Part shown: in pieces, positions 12,337 through 22,489 of the stretch
Layout of the letters: the number at the start of each line of letters is the position of its first letter
How positions within the stretch are numbered: position 1 is the stretch's first letter
NCBI GenBank assembly: GCA_002049455.2
Contig: KV918983.1
Location: 1-64,000 of the forward strand
DNA: 64,000 nucleotides
Direction of reading: 5' to 3'
Source: Porphyra umbilicalis
Lineage: Eukaryota > Rhodophyta > Bangiophyceae > Bangiales > Bangiaceae
Translations under genes and position numbers: made by a program
The notes under the pieces: generated by a model
What the model was told of the DNA's origin: nothing
Seen by the model: only the letters and a program-made list of their open reading frames with translations
Database searches by the model: none

Positions 12337-12600
12337 CTCCCCGCGCGACAGCGGCCCGTCGACGGCGGGGGAGTGGGCGGCTTCCAGCACCGCCACGGCT
12401 CCGGCGGGGCGCCCGACGGCGGCGAGCAGCCGCGCGGCGGCGAGCCACGTGCCCCGCGGCGCCGTCTCGTATTGGAGGAGGGAGATGATGTCGAGGGGGT
12501 CCGCGTCGCGGGCGGTGGGGGGGGTGAGGGCGACCGCGTCTGAGGAGCCTTGGAGGCGCACGAGTACCGTGCCGGGCGGGAGCGCCGTTGGCGCCGCCAT
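7441..12600 (-). CDS. CTR9: RNA polymerase-associated protein Ctr9 (Paf1 complex TPR subunit)
   Basis: Ctr9 is the tetratricopeptide scaffold of the nuclear Paf1 complex, which couples RNA polymerase II elongation to histone modification. The start at 12600 gives an N-terminus with DPLDIISLLQYE followed by LAAARLLAAVGRPAGAVAVL, matching the Ctr9 opening and first TPR-like helices. TPR-type Ala-rich helix pairs continue for roughly 1,000 residues. Then comes a charged coiled coil (AREAALAKEEEAATRRADAA to AVRERKAAEEREARAARG) equivalent to the Glu/Arg/Lys segment after the Ctr9 TPRs. The tail is Ser/Asp/Arg-rich and contains VISVPDEEEGG, then a Gly/Pro repeat and KRARDASASDASGG. The span of about 1,700 residues exceeds the usual 1,100-1,200 because of Gly/Ala/Pro insertions. 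The reading frame changes repeatedly at G/C runs, so the exact end is uncertain. No intron was found. Confidence 0.82.
7594..7830. repeat. GC-only minisatellite in the CTR9 3' coding end
   Basis: Six tandem units of about 33, 38, 41, 42 and 42 bases, each starting GACGGCGG, running through GGC triplets and ending GACGCGC plus a C-run. On the CTR9 strand the units read as Ser-Gly-Gly-Gly-Ala-Ser followed by Pro runs in one frame, so the array adds Gly/Pro repeats to the Ctr9 tail. Unit length differs by changes in both the GGC count and the C-run. Confidence 0.85.
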
Positions 12601-13656
12601 GGCGGCGGGGCGGGAGGGGGGGGGGAGGGGGGGGGGGGGAGGGGGGGGGGGCAACGCCGCCACCGCCGGGGAGGTGGCGCAGTGGAGTGGGGGGACGATC
12701 GTCGGCCGCCACCGTCACGGTGCAAAAAGGGAATGAAGCGACGGGGAACGGGGAGCGGGGGTGGCCGACGGGACGAGGCTGGCCGAGCGCCCCGTCCACG
12801 CGGGGGGCGGCGGCGACACCCCGCGCGTCGGCCGCTCTAGAGCGCCCCGTGCACGCGGGCGGCGACCGGCGTGGCGGCGCGCGGCCAAGCCCGCGCGCAC
12901 GGCCTTGGCGCCCGCCCGCGCGACGCCCGCCGGGGCGGGAGTGCGGTCAAGTCCGTGTGGGTGGCACTCGGCAATTGTTTCGCCCTCTGTGTGGCCAGAT
13001 TCACCGTTTGGGTCAAGCCGGCCAACAATCATGGTGCATGATGGACCGGGCGGCTCAGCGCGAGCGCCGCCACGCCACGGAAACCGCCTGCACGCGCTGG
13101 CTCGGGCGCCCCGCGGGCGAGTGGCGGGCGGTTTCCGTCGCGTGGCGTCGCGCGCACCGCGGCGGCGCGCCGGCGGGCGCCCCGTCGCGCGGGCGCAGCG
13201 GCGCGGCGGCCGCGTCGGCGGCGCGGGCGCGGAGCGCACTCCCCCGCGCCCCTCTCGGCGCGCGGGGGACGCACGAAGAAGAAAAAAATGGTCGGTCGCA
13301 GTCGACCACGCCCCGCCTCGTGGCGGCGGCGACGCGTTACCGCGGTGCGCCGTACAAACGCCGGCGCGCGGCGCGCGGGCGGGGGCCCCCGTGGGTGGGG
13401 GCGGGCGTGCTTAAAAGAAAAAGAGGCGCCCGGCGGGTGCCCGCCGCGGCGGTGGGGAGCGGGTCCGCACACCCCCGACGGCCGCGCGCCGTCGGGACCG
13501 CCCCGCCCCCGCCGCGCACGCCGCGGACGGTGCCACCGCGCGCGGGGCGGCGGGTCATTGTCGGCACAGGGGCGGCGGGGTCTCGCGCGCAGCGTCGTCG
13601 ACAGAGGGGCGGCGCCGCCTCCCCCTTCCCCCCCCCCCCCCCCCCCCCCCCGCGGC
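12601..13656. promoter_or_regulatory. Divergent intergenic region between CTR9 and the MOV10-like helicase
   Basis: About 1,050 bases between two divergent start codons, presumably holding both promoters (inferred from gene order). It contains G-runs just upstream of the CTR9 ATG, a repeated word GAGCGCCCCGT near 12788 and 12840, and a 21-base inverted repeat with one mismatch (13068-13088 against 13127-13147, 38-base loop). No TATAAA is evident. Confidence 0.45.
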
Positions 13657-16600
13657 ATGGCGCGCAAGCGCGGGGTTGCCCCCCCGCGCCCCCCCCCCCC
13701 CCCGACCGATACCCCCAGTCGCCCGCCGAGGCGCGCGCCTGCCAGACCCTCCTCCCCGGCCTCGTTGCCGCCGTGCGGGGCGCCCTGCCGACGACGCGCG
13801 CCGCCTTTTACGCCGCCTATGACGCCTTTCTCGACGGCCTGCCGCCGGCGCAGCGGCCGCCGGCGGCGGAGCGCCCCAAACCCGCGCGCGTCCTCTTCCA
13901 GCTCCGCGCCGCGGAGCTCCTGTGGGTGCACGCGGGCGACACGATTGTGTGGCGCACGTGGCGGTGTGATGAGCTGCTGCGGCGGCGGCCGCCGCCGAGG
14001 GGGGGGGGGGGGGGGGGGGGCGCGGCCGGCGGCCCGCGGTGGCGGGGCGGGCGACGAGGGCGGCGGCGGGGGGGGCGGCGCCGCCGGCCACGTCGACGCG
14101 CGGTGGGCGGCGGCCAAGATGACCGCCGCGTGGGCGAACGTGAGCGTGGAGGGGGGGCCGGACTTTGGCGACGTGCCGGTGGGGGATTGGCGGCAGGTGG
14201 AGTTTGAGGTGCACAATGGGGAGGAGACGGACCAGACGTACGTTGCGCCGGTCGCCATTGTGCCGACGCGTGGTGTGAAAGAGGTGTGGAGCTGCCGGCT
14301 ACTTGTCGTCGCGCTTCGAGCCCGTGGCAGGGGAGAAAGCACCCACACTGACTGACTGGTTTGCCCGACGTTGCCCCGGGTGTTTCGTTTCCTCTCCCGT
14401 TTGGTGGCTCTGTCTCCCGTTCCTCTCCTTTTCGCATTCTTGCAGGCTCACGAGCGTCTACGGCGATGACCTCGGGCTCGGCCACCACGACCCGCCGGCC
14501 TTCATCTACGACAGCACCAAAGGGATTGTCATTCCCCCACAGGGGCGCGTCGTCGTTTCGGTCACGTGCGCGCCTGCCGAGCTGGGCGTCTACAAGATGG
14601 GCCTCGTGCTGTCCTTCTCATCCTTTCAGCTCGGCCGTCTCCTAACCGCCAGATGCGTGCCGGACGACGGGTCCATCATGCGGGAGCTCGCGACGACCAG
14701 CGCCTACGTGCCGGCAACGACCCGGCATGCCATCCGCCTCCCCGTGTCGTCAACGGCGGTGGTGGACGAAGGCCGCCGCCGCAAGTTGCCGCCTGGTCGC
14801 AAACCGTGGCCGCGGCCACGCATGGGCAACCATCCACTGGCGCCCCCGTCGGTGTACCGCAAGGTGCTCGGCCGCGCGCAGCTGACACCAAAGTCGTACG
14901 GTGCATACCACCACGCGCTCCTGTACGCGGAGGAGGAACAGGTCAATACGACCGCCCACGAGCAGCAGGGCATCACGTTGACGCGCTGGCCAGGCAAGGA
15001 GCTCCTTCAGATTGTGGTGCCGGGCGTGGCGACGCTCCACCCGGGGGTGCTGTTGGGGGACAGAATCATCGCCAAGCTGTGCGGGGCCCACAACACGCCT
15101 GACAACGTGCGGAAGCTTAGCCACAAGGTGAGCCTGATGCTTCCTCAGGCACACAATCTCTTCTACTTGATCTCGAAGAACCTGGGGCAGAAAGCTGACT
15201 TTCGGCCGAGCGTGAGCGCCAACTGACCTTGCCGCCCTCCTCTGCTTCTCCTTGTGCTGGTACGTGTGAATTCTGGTCGATTTCCTCGATTGTCATGGCA
15301 ACGTATACAGAGCGCATCCCTTTTTGAAGGGCGGGTGCACGATATCTGCTGGAACACCGGGGTCGTCGCCGTCCAATTCTCCCTCTCGTTTCACGAGGGG
15401 TGGACTCCCAACATGACCTTTGACGTCCGCTGCGTGCCCAACCGCAGCCAATTCGTGCGCCTCCACGACGGTATCGACCGAGCGGCCGAAGATCCGCAGC
15501 TTCTGGACCTACTCTTCCCTGTCGGCGCCGTGTCGCAGGTCGCGGCGGAGGCGGCGGGTCGACGGCGGGTACACATGAAATGGTCGCCTGGCATCAACGC
15601 CGAGCAGCGGGAGGCTGTGAGTCAGATCGTACTCGGCAACGACACCTCTGCGCCTTACCTGCTCCAAGGGCCGCCTGGCACGGGCAAGGTACGTACGATA
15701 TAGAGCGGTGTGGCGGGTGGTGCGCTGGGGGGTACGAAGAGTGCCGTGCGACATGTGTTGGATTGAGCAGAAAGGTAGCCCCCCATGCCATGCATATGGG
15801 GGGGGTTGGTCCTTGCAATGGGGCAGTCACCGGCTGGTTGCAGTTCGACTCGGTCGATTCACCGCCAAGACGCTTCCCTACTCGGTTGACTACAACGTTT
15901 CTCTCGATCTCTCACGCCCGTGCCATGCTCGAACTTCCGCTATCACTTCTCCTTACCCCAACCCCACGCAGACTCGCACATTCGTGGAGTGCGTGGCGCA
16001 ACTCCGTCGCGTGCGGCCACATGTCCACATTCTGTGCTGTACGGCGAGCAACACGGCGGCTGACGTCCTCGCCACGCGGCTGCTCCAGCAACTGCGACCT
16101 AATGATCTCCTCCGGCTGTACGCGCCGTCCCATGGGTTGTCCAAAACCCCCAAAGTCCTCCACCCCATCACCTGCTACGATGAGGACACGGACAGCTTTG
16201 CCATGCCCGACGACGTGGCAGCCGTCCCCGTTGTCATCTGCACGCTGGTTACCGCGGCGCGGCTGGTCGACAAGGGCCTGCCCCGCGGGCATTTCGCCTA
16301 CATCCTCGTCGATGAGGCCGCCCAGGCCAAGGAAGCCGAGACGGTCGTGCCGCTGGCGTTGCTGGATCCCGCCGCCGGCGGGCGCCTCATCCTCGGCGGG
16401 GATCCGTGTCAGCTCGGGCCGGTCGTTGCGAGCAACGTGGCCAAGGAGCACGGGCTGGAGGTGTCGCTGATGGAGCGGCTGATGCGCGACTTTCCCCGCT
16501 ACCGCCCGGGGGCGGGGGGCGCCACCAGCGGCACCGCCTTTGACCCCGCCGCCATCGTGCGGCTGGTGGCCAACTACCGCTCCCACGGCGCCCTCCTCAC

Positions 16601-17566
16601 CGTCCCGTCTGTGCTCTTCTACGGCGGGGAGCTGCTCGAGAGGGCCAACCGCTCCGAGACGGGCGCGCTGGTCGGCCTCCCCGCATTTAGCGGCACCGAC
16701 TTTCCCTTCCTCTTCCACGCCGTGGAGGGCCGCCAGGAGCGCCAAGGCACCAACCCGTCCTGGTTCAACGCAGACGAGGCTGCGGCGGTGCTCGACCACG
16801 TGCGCGCCCTGCGCCGTGCGGGCGTGGCCGCCGCCGACGTGGTCGTCCTCTCCCCCTACCGCGCGCAGATTGCCAAAGTCGACGCGCTCCTCGGGGCCCA
16901 CGGGTGCCCCGGCGTGCGGGTCGCGTCGACGGAGGAGTTTCAGGGCGGCGAAGTCACCGCCGTTGTCATCACGACCGTGCGCTCTGGGACGGTGGCGGAC
17001 GCACCAGTGCCCGGGGGGGCCGTGTCCCTCGGCTTCCTCGCGTCGCCCAAGCGGTTCAACGTGGCCATTACGCGCGCCAAGGCGGGGATGATTGTCGTTG
17101 GCAGCCCGCACTTGGCGGCCGACGAGCACTACGCGGCGTTGATTGCACACGCGCGAGGGGGGGGGGGTACCGGGGCGCCCCGCTGCCCGAGCGGTATGAG
17201 AAACAGGTGGCTGCTGCTGCGGAGCGCCTGCGCGCCGGTGGGGGGGGGGGTGGTGGAGGCAACCGGCAGCAACGGGCGGGGCGGCGGCAGCTCCAAGGGG
17301 CGGGGGGCACCCCCCGCCGCGAGACCGACGACGCGGCACCCGTCGCGGCAGAGAAACCCATTGCCAGCAACGTGCCGTGCGAGGAGCCGCCCACCCGAGG
17401 AGTACCGACGCGCCCGCCGGTAGTGCCGGCAGCCGCCGGCGCCAAGAATGGGGGCGCACGGGCCCGCCGCCGAGGGCGCGCCGGGACGCTGGGCACCGGC
17501 GCCACTTTCGGGCGGAGCCTGTACAACTCGTTTGCCGAGCTGACGCTCGACGATGACAGCGAGTAG
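13657..17566 (+). CDS. MOV10/SDE3-like superfamily 1 RNA helicase
   Basis: Upf1-like SF1 RNA helicases of the MOV10/SDE3 group act in RNA silencing and RNA turnover. Exons: 13657-14237, 14446-15127, 15311-15688 and 15972-17566. Donors are GTACGT, GTGAGC and GTACGT, and all acceptors are CAG. The N-terminal half has the beta-rich MOV10-type region (HHALLYAEEEQV, VPGVATLHPGVLLGD). Helicase motifs follow: GPPGTGK|T, split exactly at the third intron; VDEAAQAKEAE; GGDPCQLGP; VANYRSH; VLSPYRAQIAKVD; EEFQGGE; and SPKRFNVAITRAKAGMIVVG. The C-terminal tail ends SLYNSFAELTLDDDSE. Length is about 1,080 residues, near the family norm. The frame changes at a C-run (about 13680-13700) and two G-runs (about 13999-14020 and 17156-17166). 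The start has GCGGC before the ATG. It is divergent from CTR9. Confidence 0.9.
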
Positions 17567-18899
17567 GGCCGCTGCGCGGGGGGTGGGGAAGTGTACCCCT
17601 GAGGATCAGTGAGTGACCGCATCCTGTCTTGTTTCTTTTTGTTTTCTTGCGTGGGTGTGGGGTGGCGTCTCTCCATTGTCTCCTCCTCATCGGCCGTTTT
17701 CTCGTACCCAACCCCCACCTGCAGAGGTGGCCCTCATCCGGCCAACCGCCAGGGACCGACCGGCGCCCAAACCACCGCAGGGACGGCGGCAGAGGCGCCG
17801 CCGCCGCCACCGCCTCTGCCGACGGGAGCGCGGCGGCAGCGACCGCCCGCTGCGCCCACCCGCGCCACGCCCCCACCACGTGGGCGGCGCCCCCCTCCGG
17901 CGGCGGCGGCCGACACGGCCCGACGCCGCCGCGCAGTGGCGGTCGTCGGCCGCCATGGCGCCGACGCTGCGCGCACGGCGCGCCACCGCCAACGGGCTTG
18001 CGGCACCGACGTGTCCCTGCCGCGGGCGCGTCCGCAGCTCGCCAGGCACCAGACGGCAGTGGCGCAACCGCCGGTCGCGGGGGGATCCCGCGCCCGCCCG
18101 GCGGGGCCGCCCGTAGACCCGCTCGCGGGCGTCGGGCCCCGGGTGCCGACACGTCCCGCAGCGCGTCGCCCCCCCCCCCCCACCGTTGGCGGCCACGCGC
18201 GGTACATCCCCCCACAGCGCCGCCGTCTGTGACGTCCGAGCCGCCGTTGCGATGGCCAGGGCCTTGCCCCCGTCGACGTCGGCCGCGCATGGGGCGAAGG
18301 CCCTCGCCCCCCCGCCCCGCAACGACGAAGTACGTCGACGGCACCGCCGCCGCGGCGTGTGCACCGCCCTCCCATGCTTGTGGCACAGCAGCAGCAGCGG
18401 CTACGGGCAGAAGGATGCGCCAACGTCTGCCGTCACAGACGGCGGCGGCGGCGCCGGGCGCCGGCGAGCCGTCACGCGCGCAGCGGCGAAAGGTGGGGCG
18501 GGGTCGGCGTGCCCGCGCACGGCGGCAGGGGCGCGCACAGCGGCAGGGGCGGCAGCGCGCGCGTGAGGGCGCGGGCGCGGAGGAGGGCCATGGGGGGTGG
18601 TGGAGGAGTTTTTCCGGTATCCACAGGGATGGGCAGAAGGGTGGAAAGAGAGGCGGAGGTGGCCGCCGAGCGAGGATCGGAGGAGGACAACGGGTGCGGA
18701 AGGGACCGCCACTCTGCCCGTGGCTGCGGCTGTGCCGCGCCACCGTGGCACGGGATCTGGGGCCAGACCTGTCGGATCAAGTACAATCACGCGTCAATAC
18801 TACAAGTTGCCAAGGTGCGTCAATTGTAGGTTGCCACGTGGCTGCTTTTCACGGGTCAGAATCTGGCATCTCCATAGCAGCGAGGTAGGAAATGCGCCG
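17567..18899. other. No gene assigned downstream of the helicase
   Basis: About 1.3 kb. A pyrimidine tract ending CTGCAG at about 17725 looks like a 3' splice site and could mark an alternative last intron of the helicase, but no conserved protein follows. The part 17730-18560 is very GC-rich and open in several frames with Pro/Arg/Ala-rich translations, as expected by chance. GC drops from about 18600 toward the transposon block. Confidence 0.45.
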
Positions 18900-18927
18900 T
18901 GCAGCTTTCACATGACATTCGCGTGAA
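18900..18927 (+). repeat. Left terminal inverted repeat of the decayed KDZ-type element
   Basis: Begins TGCAGCTTTCACAT and pairs with 22211-22238 at 26 of 28 positions. The repeat extends into a near-palindrome (18906-18941) whose two halves both contain TTTCACAT. Confidence 0.7.
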
Positions 18928-19378
18928 TATGCGATGTGAAAACGCGGGGGGGGGGGGGGGCGCGCGCGCTCCGCGCGCGCTCCGCGCGCCTCGGGGGGGG
19001 CCGGATGCGCTCGTCGATTGACAATATCAACAGTGAGATTCCATCAACTTCGGGCGCATCCTCGACATCGGTGCCAGCAATCAGGACCGATTGGGGCCAC
19101 CCAGAACTGGGACCCGACCACAAAGATCTCCGGATCGGGGTGGCGAATCGGTCCCCACTGTCGTCGAGGACAGCACGGCGACACAGGACCCGACGGATCG
19201 GTCCCCCCGCCGCCGTACCGAATCCGCCGCCACGATGTGCGCGTGGACGCTGATGCCGTCGCGGTTGACGCCATCGTCGTCGCGCCCGCCACCATGGCGC
19301 CGCTTTTACCAGGCGTGCGTCTCCTTCGGGCGGACCGGCATCGGGCACCCGTACGTGCGGTTCCCGTGCACCCGGCTT

Positions 19379-19525
19379 GGAGCACCGCTATGCTTTGCCC
19401 AACATGACATGCCAGTCCTCCGGCAGCGTATTGGTGTTGCTCTATATGTGGACAGCTTGACCGCGGCCGACGCCTGCGCCCGCCTCCCTGTTTCTTCGTT
19501 GGCCGATGTAGCTGCAGAGGACTAG
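19379..19525 (+). pseudogene. Ulp1/SENP protease C-terminal remnant
   Basis: The translation GAPLCFAQHDMPVLRQRIG followed by VALYVDSL aligns without gaps to the end of the intact Ulp1 domain nearby (DAPLLFSQQDIPTLRVRLA, then IALFFDDL). The match continues to the stop, with LP and Ser/Asp residues near the end. The catalytic His, Asp, Gln and Cys regions that should lie upstream are not recognisable, so only the last 50 or so residues survive. It is the best evidence that the 18.9-22.2 kb element descends from a KDZ-Ulp1 transposon. Confidence 0.65.
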
Positions 19526-19540
19526 GGGAGGCACAAGCTA

Positions 19541-20690
19541 GCGCGGGTAGCGGGCGTGGGTGGCTGCAGTGTGGGTGACTGGAGAGTGGCGCGCCTGCAC
19601 GATCACATCGTAGTCAATACCTTCTTTTGCTCTCTCTCAGCTCCATTCTGTCTGACCCTACTTGTCCACTGAAGCATGAGTGCGGTCCGCTCGTACGCAA
19701 ACGACGAAGACACTTCAGTACAGCGGGCTGGTGTACCGAGTGTGCTGCTACATGTACCCCTTCAGGCGCCAATGCTCAGGCGGCAGGTGGACAGCTTGCA
19801 TGCCACTCTGGGTGAGGCCGGCACAGCGACCGCCGGGGCGCACGCCGATTCTATGCGCAGACAGTATAAACGAAACAGCAACAGTCGGGCGGCTTCTGGG
19901 TCACCCCCGACAGGGAGGCGGGACGGGTGGGAGCTCGGCCACTGGTGGCAGGCCAATTCAGCGTGCGGCGCTCTTTCCATCTCGTCCAGCTCTGCTGCTG
20001 GTGGGGCCATGCGCGTATCGCGGTCGACCGTGGGACCCCACTTTGGAAACCGAGGCGACAGGTGACCAGGCAGATGGCGTTTGGGTTCTACTGGGAGCCA
20101 TCAGCAGATACCATTCCGCAGGTGACCGACTGCTCCTCAACAAGGGACTATCCCGACGTGGCCGGGTCTCCCAGAATCCTGTGACCGCTCACGGCCCAGC
20201 ACCACGCTGGCTGCTTGACCAGTCTATCTCTCGGATGGGGGACAGTGAGTACGTTCGCGGATTGCCGAGTGACGTGCTCCCCGATAATCGCCCACCGACG
20301 CCCCCACTGTGTACTGGGGAGACATGAGCTGGTATGGGTAAAAGGCGTGGGTGACTGGAGTGCGGCTCGTGGGCATCATCGCTGTGTAACCAGAACCTAC
20401 TTTCGCTTTCTCTCTCTTCCAGTCTTTCTGACCATGCGTGTCTGCTGCCGTTTGCTGGAGGTCCGCTCTTACGTAAACAGCGAAGGTACTGTTTCTGTTC
20501 TTCTGTATGCTTGGGGCTGCGGGTGCGGCCAGGGCAGCGGTCGGTGGGGCCGGCTACGGGACTGTGCGCAGCAACCGAAACGAATGCAGCGTCAGTCGGG
20601 CAGCTGCTGAGTCAGCTCCGACAGCGGGGCTGGATGGGTAAGAACGCGGCCACTGGTGACAGACCAGTGCGGCTGCGAGGCTGTTGCCGG
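19541..20690 (+). repeat. Diverged direct duplication inside the decayed element
   Basis: Two related blocks, about 19541-19965 and 20335-20690, share in the same order GTGACTGGAG, a pyrimidine tract ending CAG, TTCTGTCTGACC versus TTTCTGACCATG, GGTCCGCTC plus TACG(C/T)AAAC, then CAGTCGGGC, CCGACAG and CGGCCACTGGTG. Divergence is high, so the duplication is old. Confidence 0.65.
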
Positions 20691-20691
20691 C

Positions 20692-20799
20692 TGGTGGAGC
20701 CAGCAGCTGCTGGCTCCACCATGGCGTCCTGCTGGCGACTGGTCCTCTTGCCAGCCACTGCAGTTGCTAGCAAGAGGACCAGTCGCCAGCAGGACGCCA
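20692..20799. repeat. Two adjacent long palindromes (double hairpin)
   Basis: 20692-20721 is a perfect 30-base palindrome with no spacer (half-site TGGTGGAGCCAGCAG). Immediately next, 20722-20751 and 20770-20799 form a perfect 30-base inverted repeat (arm starts TGGCGTCCTGCTGGCGACTG) with an 18-base loop that is itself partly self-complementary, making 20722-20799 a near-palindrome of 78 bases. Confidence 0.92.
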
Positions 20800-21450
20800 C
20801 CTCGGTCAGAGGTGGGAAGCAAACAGGAATGAGGAGCATGCCCTTCCGTAGGGCCTGGAATCGGCTGCTGAGGAGCCTGCATCGCCGGCATTGACCTACG
20901 CACAGGGGTAAAACCCTGGCCCACAAACCCGTAACCCTGACCCATCTGGAACAGACACAGGTGATTGAAAAAATAATATGGACCCCTTGTGAATCATTTT
21001 CAATCCACACAAGCATATTACACATCAGTGAGCCTCTCCAGGGCCCTTCCAGAGGCTTAAAAAATCTACCAGTAGGCACTGCGCCCCGTCCATGGAACAG
21101 ACTTTAGATTGTCCTTCAATTTCAGCCGAACAAGGCAATGAGAGTGAATTAACAGGTTTTTGATAAGTTGCTAAAACGGGCGGCGTTCTGGTGCTTGCCG
21201 CCTGATGCAACGCGCGGGGCAGGTCGTCCACCGTGTCAGACCCAGTCGGCACTTGGAAACCTCGGAATCGCCTGATCTTGGAACGAAGTGGACGGATTCA
21301 AAGTATTCTCTGAGAGAAGAAAACTTCGAGCCCGATTTGATGTATCAAAAACATTTTACGACAGCAAGCGGAACGTGTTTCTGTTTCGTCGGTGGATCTG
21401 TTCGTTGATTTGCGTACAGTTGCGGATGACGCTTGGCAGCACTGTAAACC

Positions 21451-21812
21451 CGGCGCGCCAGGGGGCCCCGTGCACGGCCCCCGAGATTCGCCAGCGCCCA
21501 CCCCCGCCAGAGGTACCGTGCAGGGGGTGCCCCAAAGGGGCCACAAAGCGCGCACAAACATTTCGGCCTGCTGATTGGCCAGGTGGCGGAAACGAAGGCG
21601 GCATCCTGGCCGCATGAAATTTCTACCGGCGCGCCAGGGGCCCCCAGCGACCCCGTGCACGGCCCTCGACTTTCGCCAGCGCCCCCCCCCGCCAGAGGTA
21701 CCGTGCAGGGGGTGCCCCAAAGTGGCCACAAAGCACGCACAAACATTTCAGCCTGCTGATTGGCTTGGTGGCGGAAACGAAGGTGTCATCCTGGCCAATG
21801 AAACAGGCGCCA
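21451..21812 (+). repeat. Two-copy tandem repeat of about 180 bp
   Basis: Units at about 21451-21628 and 21629-21812 both start GGCGCGCCAGGGG and share GCCAGAGGTACCGTGCAG, GGGGTGCCCCAAA, GCACAAACATTTC and GGCGGAAACGAAGG. The copies differ at scattered sites and in a C-run. Translations of either strand carry no family signature. Confidence 0.88.
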
Positions 21813-22210
21813 GTCCGTAGGTGGTTCCCTGGTCGCTTTGTTGACCGCATGTGCTGATACTATCTCGCCACTGTGGTCTGTATCTCGCCAGACAGGGCTG
21901 CTGAGGGCCGCAGACACAACGGTATCTCATTTTGCTGTCGATCTGGGAGCCCCTTTTTTGGGTGCTCCAGGGCGCTGACATGTGTCGTCGGCCCCAGACA
22001 CGACGACTGATCCGGACAGGCTTTGGTGTCTGTGGCCCCGCTCGGGCCTTTCCTCGTCGCTGATGTCTGGCGGCCCTGTTCATGTCTGGCACGTATCCGG
22101 TTCTGTACACCCTCTCAAGGGTCGTGCAGGCGGGCCGGTCAGGTCGGCAGCTCAGCGCTCGAGCTCGGCAGGCAGTGATCTGATTGGCCGGTTTGCTTTC
22201 ACACAGCAAG

Positions 22211-22238
22211 TTCACGCGAATATGATGTGAAAGCTGCA
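22211..22238 (-). repeat. Right TIR of the decayed element, within a 40-bp palindrome shared with the large element
   Basis: Reverse complement of 18900-18927 at 26 of 28 positions. The palindrome 22195-22234 has GCTTTCACA at its left edge and TGTGAAAGC at its right, so one site could serve as right end of the decayed element and left end of the large one. Confidence 0.65.
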
Positions 22239-22489
22239 GCGTCCGTTTCCTTCACGATAGCAGCCCTGCTGCGGTCTTGGCCGATCAGCGGCTCGCCCAG
22301 CGCCTCTGGACCTCACACCCCGCTGCCTCTTCCCATCGCCCCCACCCCCACAGACGGCAGGGACAGGGGGGGGCCCCGTGAAGGAATCGGGCGCATCAGC
22401 TTTGACACGATCTGCCGTGAGAATCGGCTGTGAACGGTGTCTCAGCCAATGAGAGGGCTGCATTCCCCCGCAGAGGGCGCTCAATGCCC

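Larger units (their letters stand above)
18900..22238. mobile_element. Decayed KDZ/Ulp1-type DNA transposon with 28-bp TIRs
   Basis: The ends are inverted repeats: 18900-18927 and 22211-22238 match at 26 of 28 positions when one is reverse-complemented, starting TGCAGCTTTCACAT. Each end is also an imperfect palindrome of about 40 bases. Inside near the left end is the tail of a Ulp1 protease gene (19379-19525) related to the intact Ulp1 domain in the neighbouring element, which places this as a relative that lost most of its coding region. The rest is non-coding and holds a diverged direct duplication, a double hairpin and a 180-bp tandem pair. No clear target-site duplication: the flanks ATGCGCCG and GCGTCCGT resemble each other only weakly. 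Confidence 0.6.

Noticed and set aside
15912-18743. 943-codon open frame on the minus strand over the helicase gene
   Set aside because: It is antisense to conserved helicase exons and translates to low-complexity basic protein; long antisense frames are common in DNA this GC-rich.
17629-18888. 419-codon plus-strand frame downstream of the helicase
   Set aside because: Pro/Arg/Ala-rich with no domain and no consistent start; possible as a 3' exon but not supportable.
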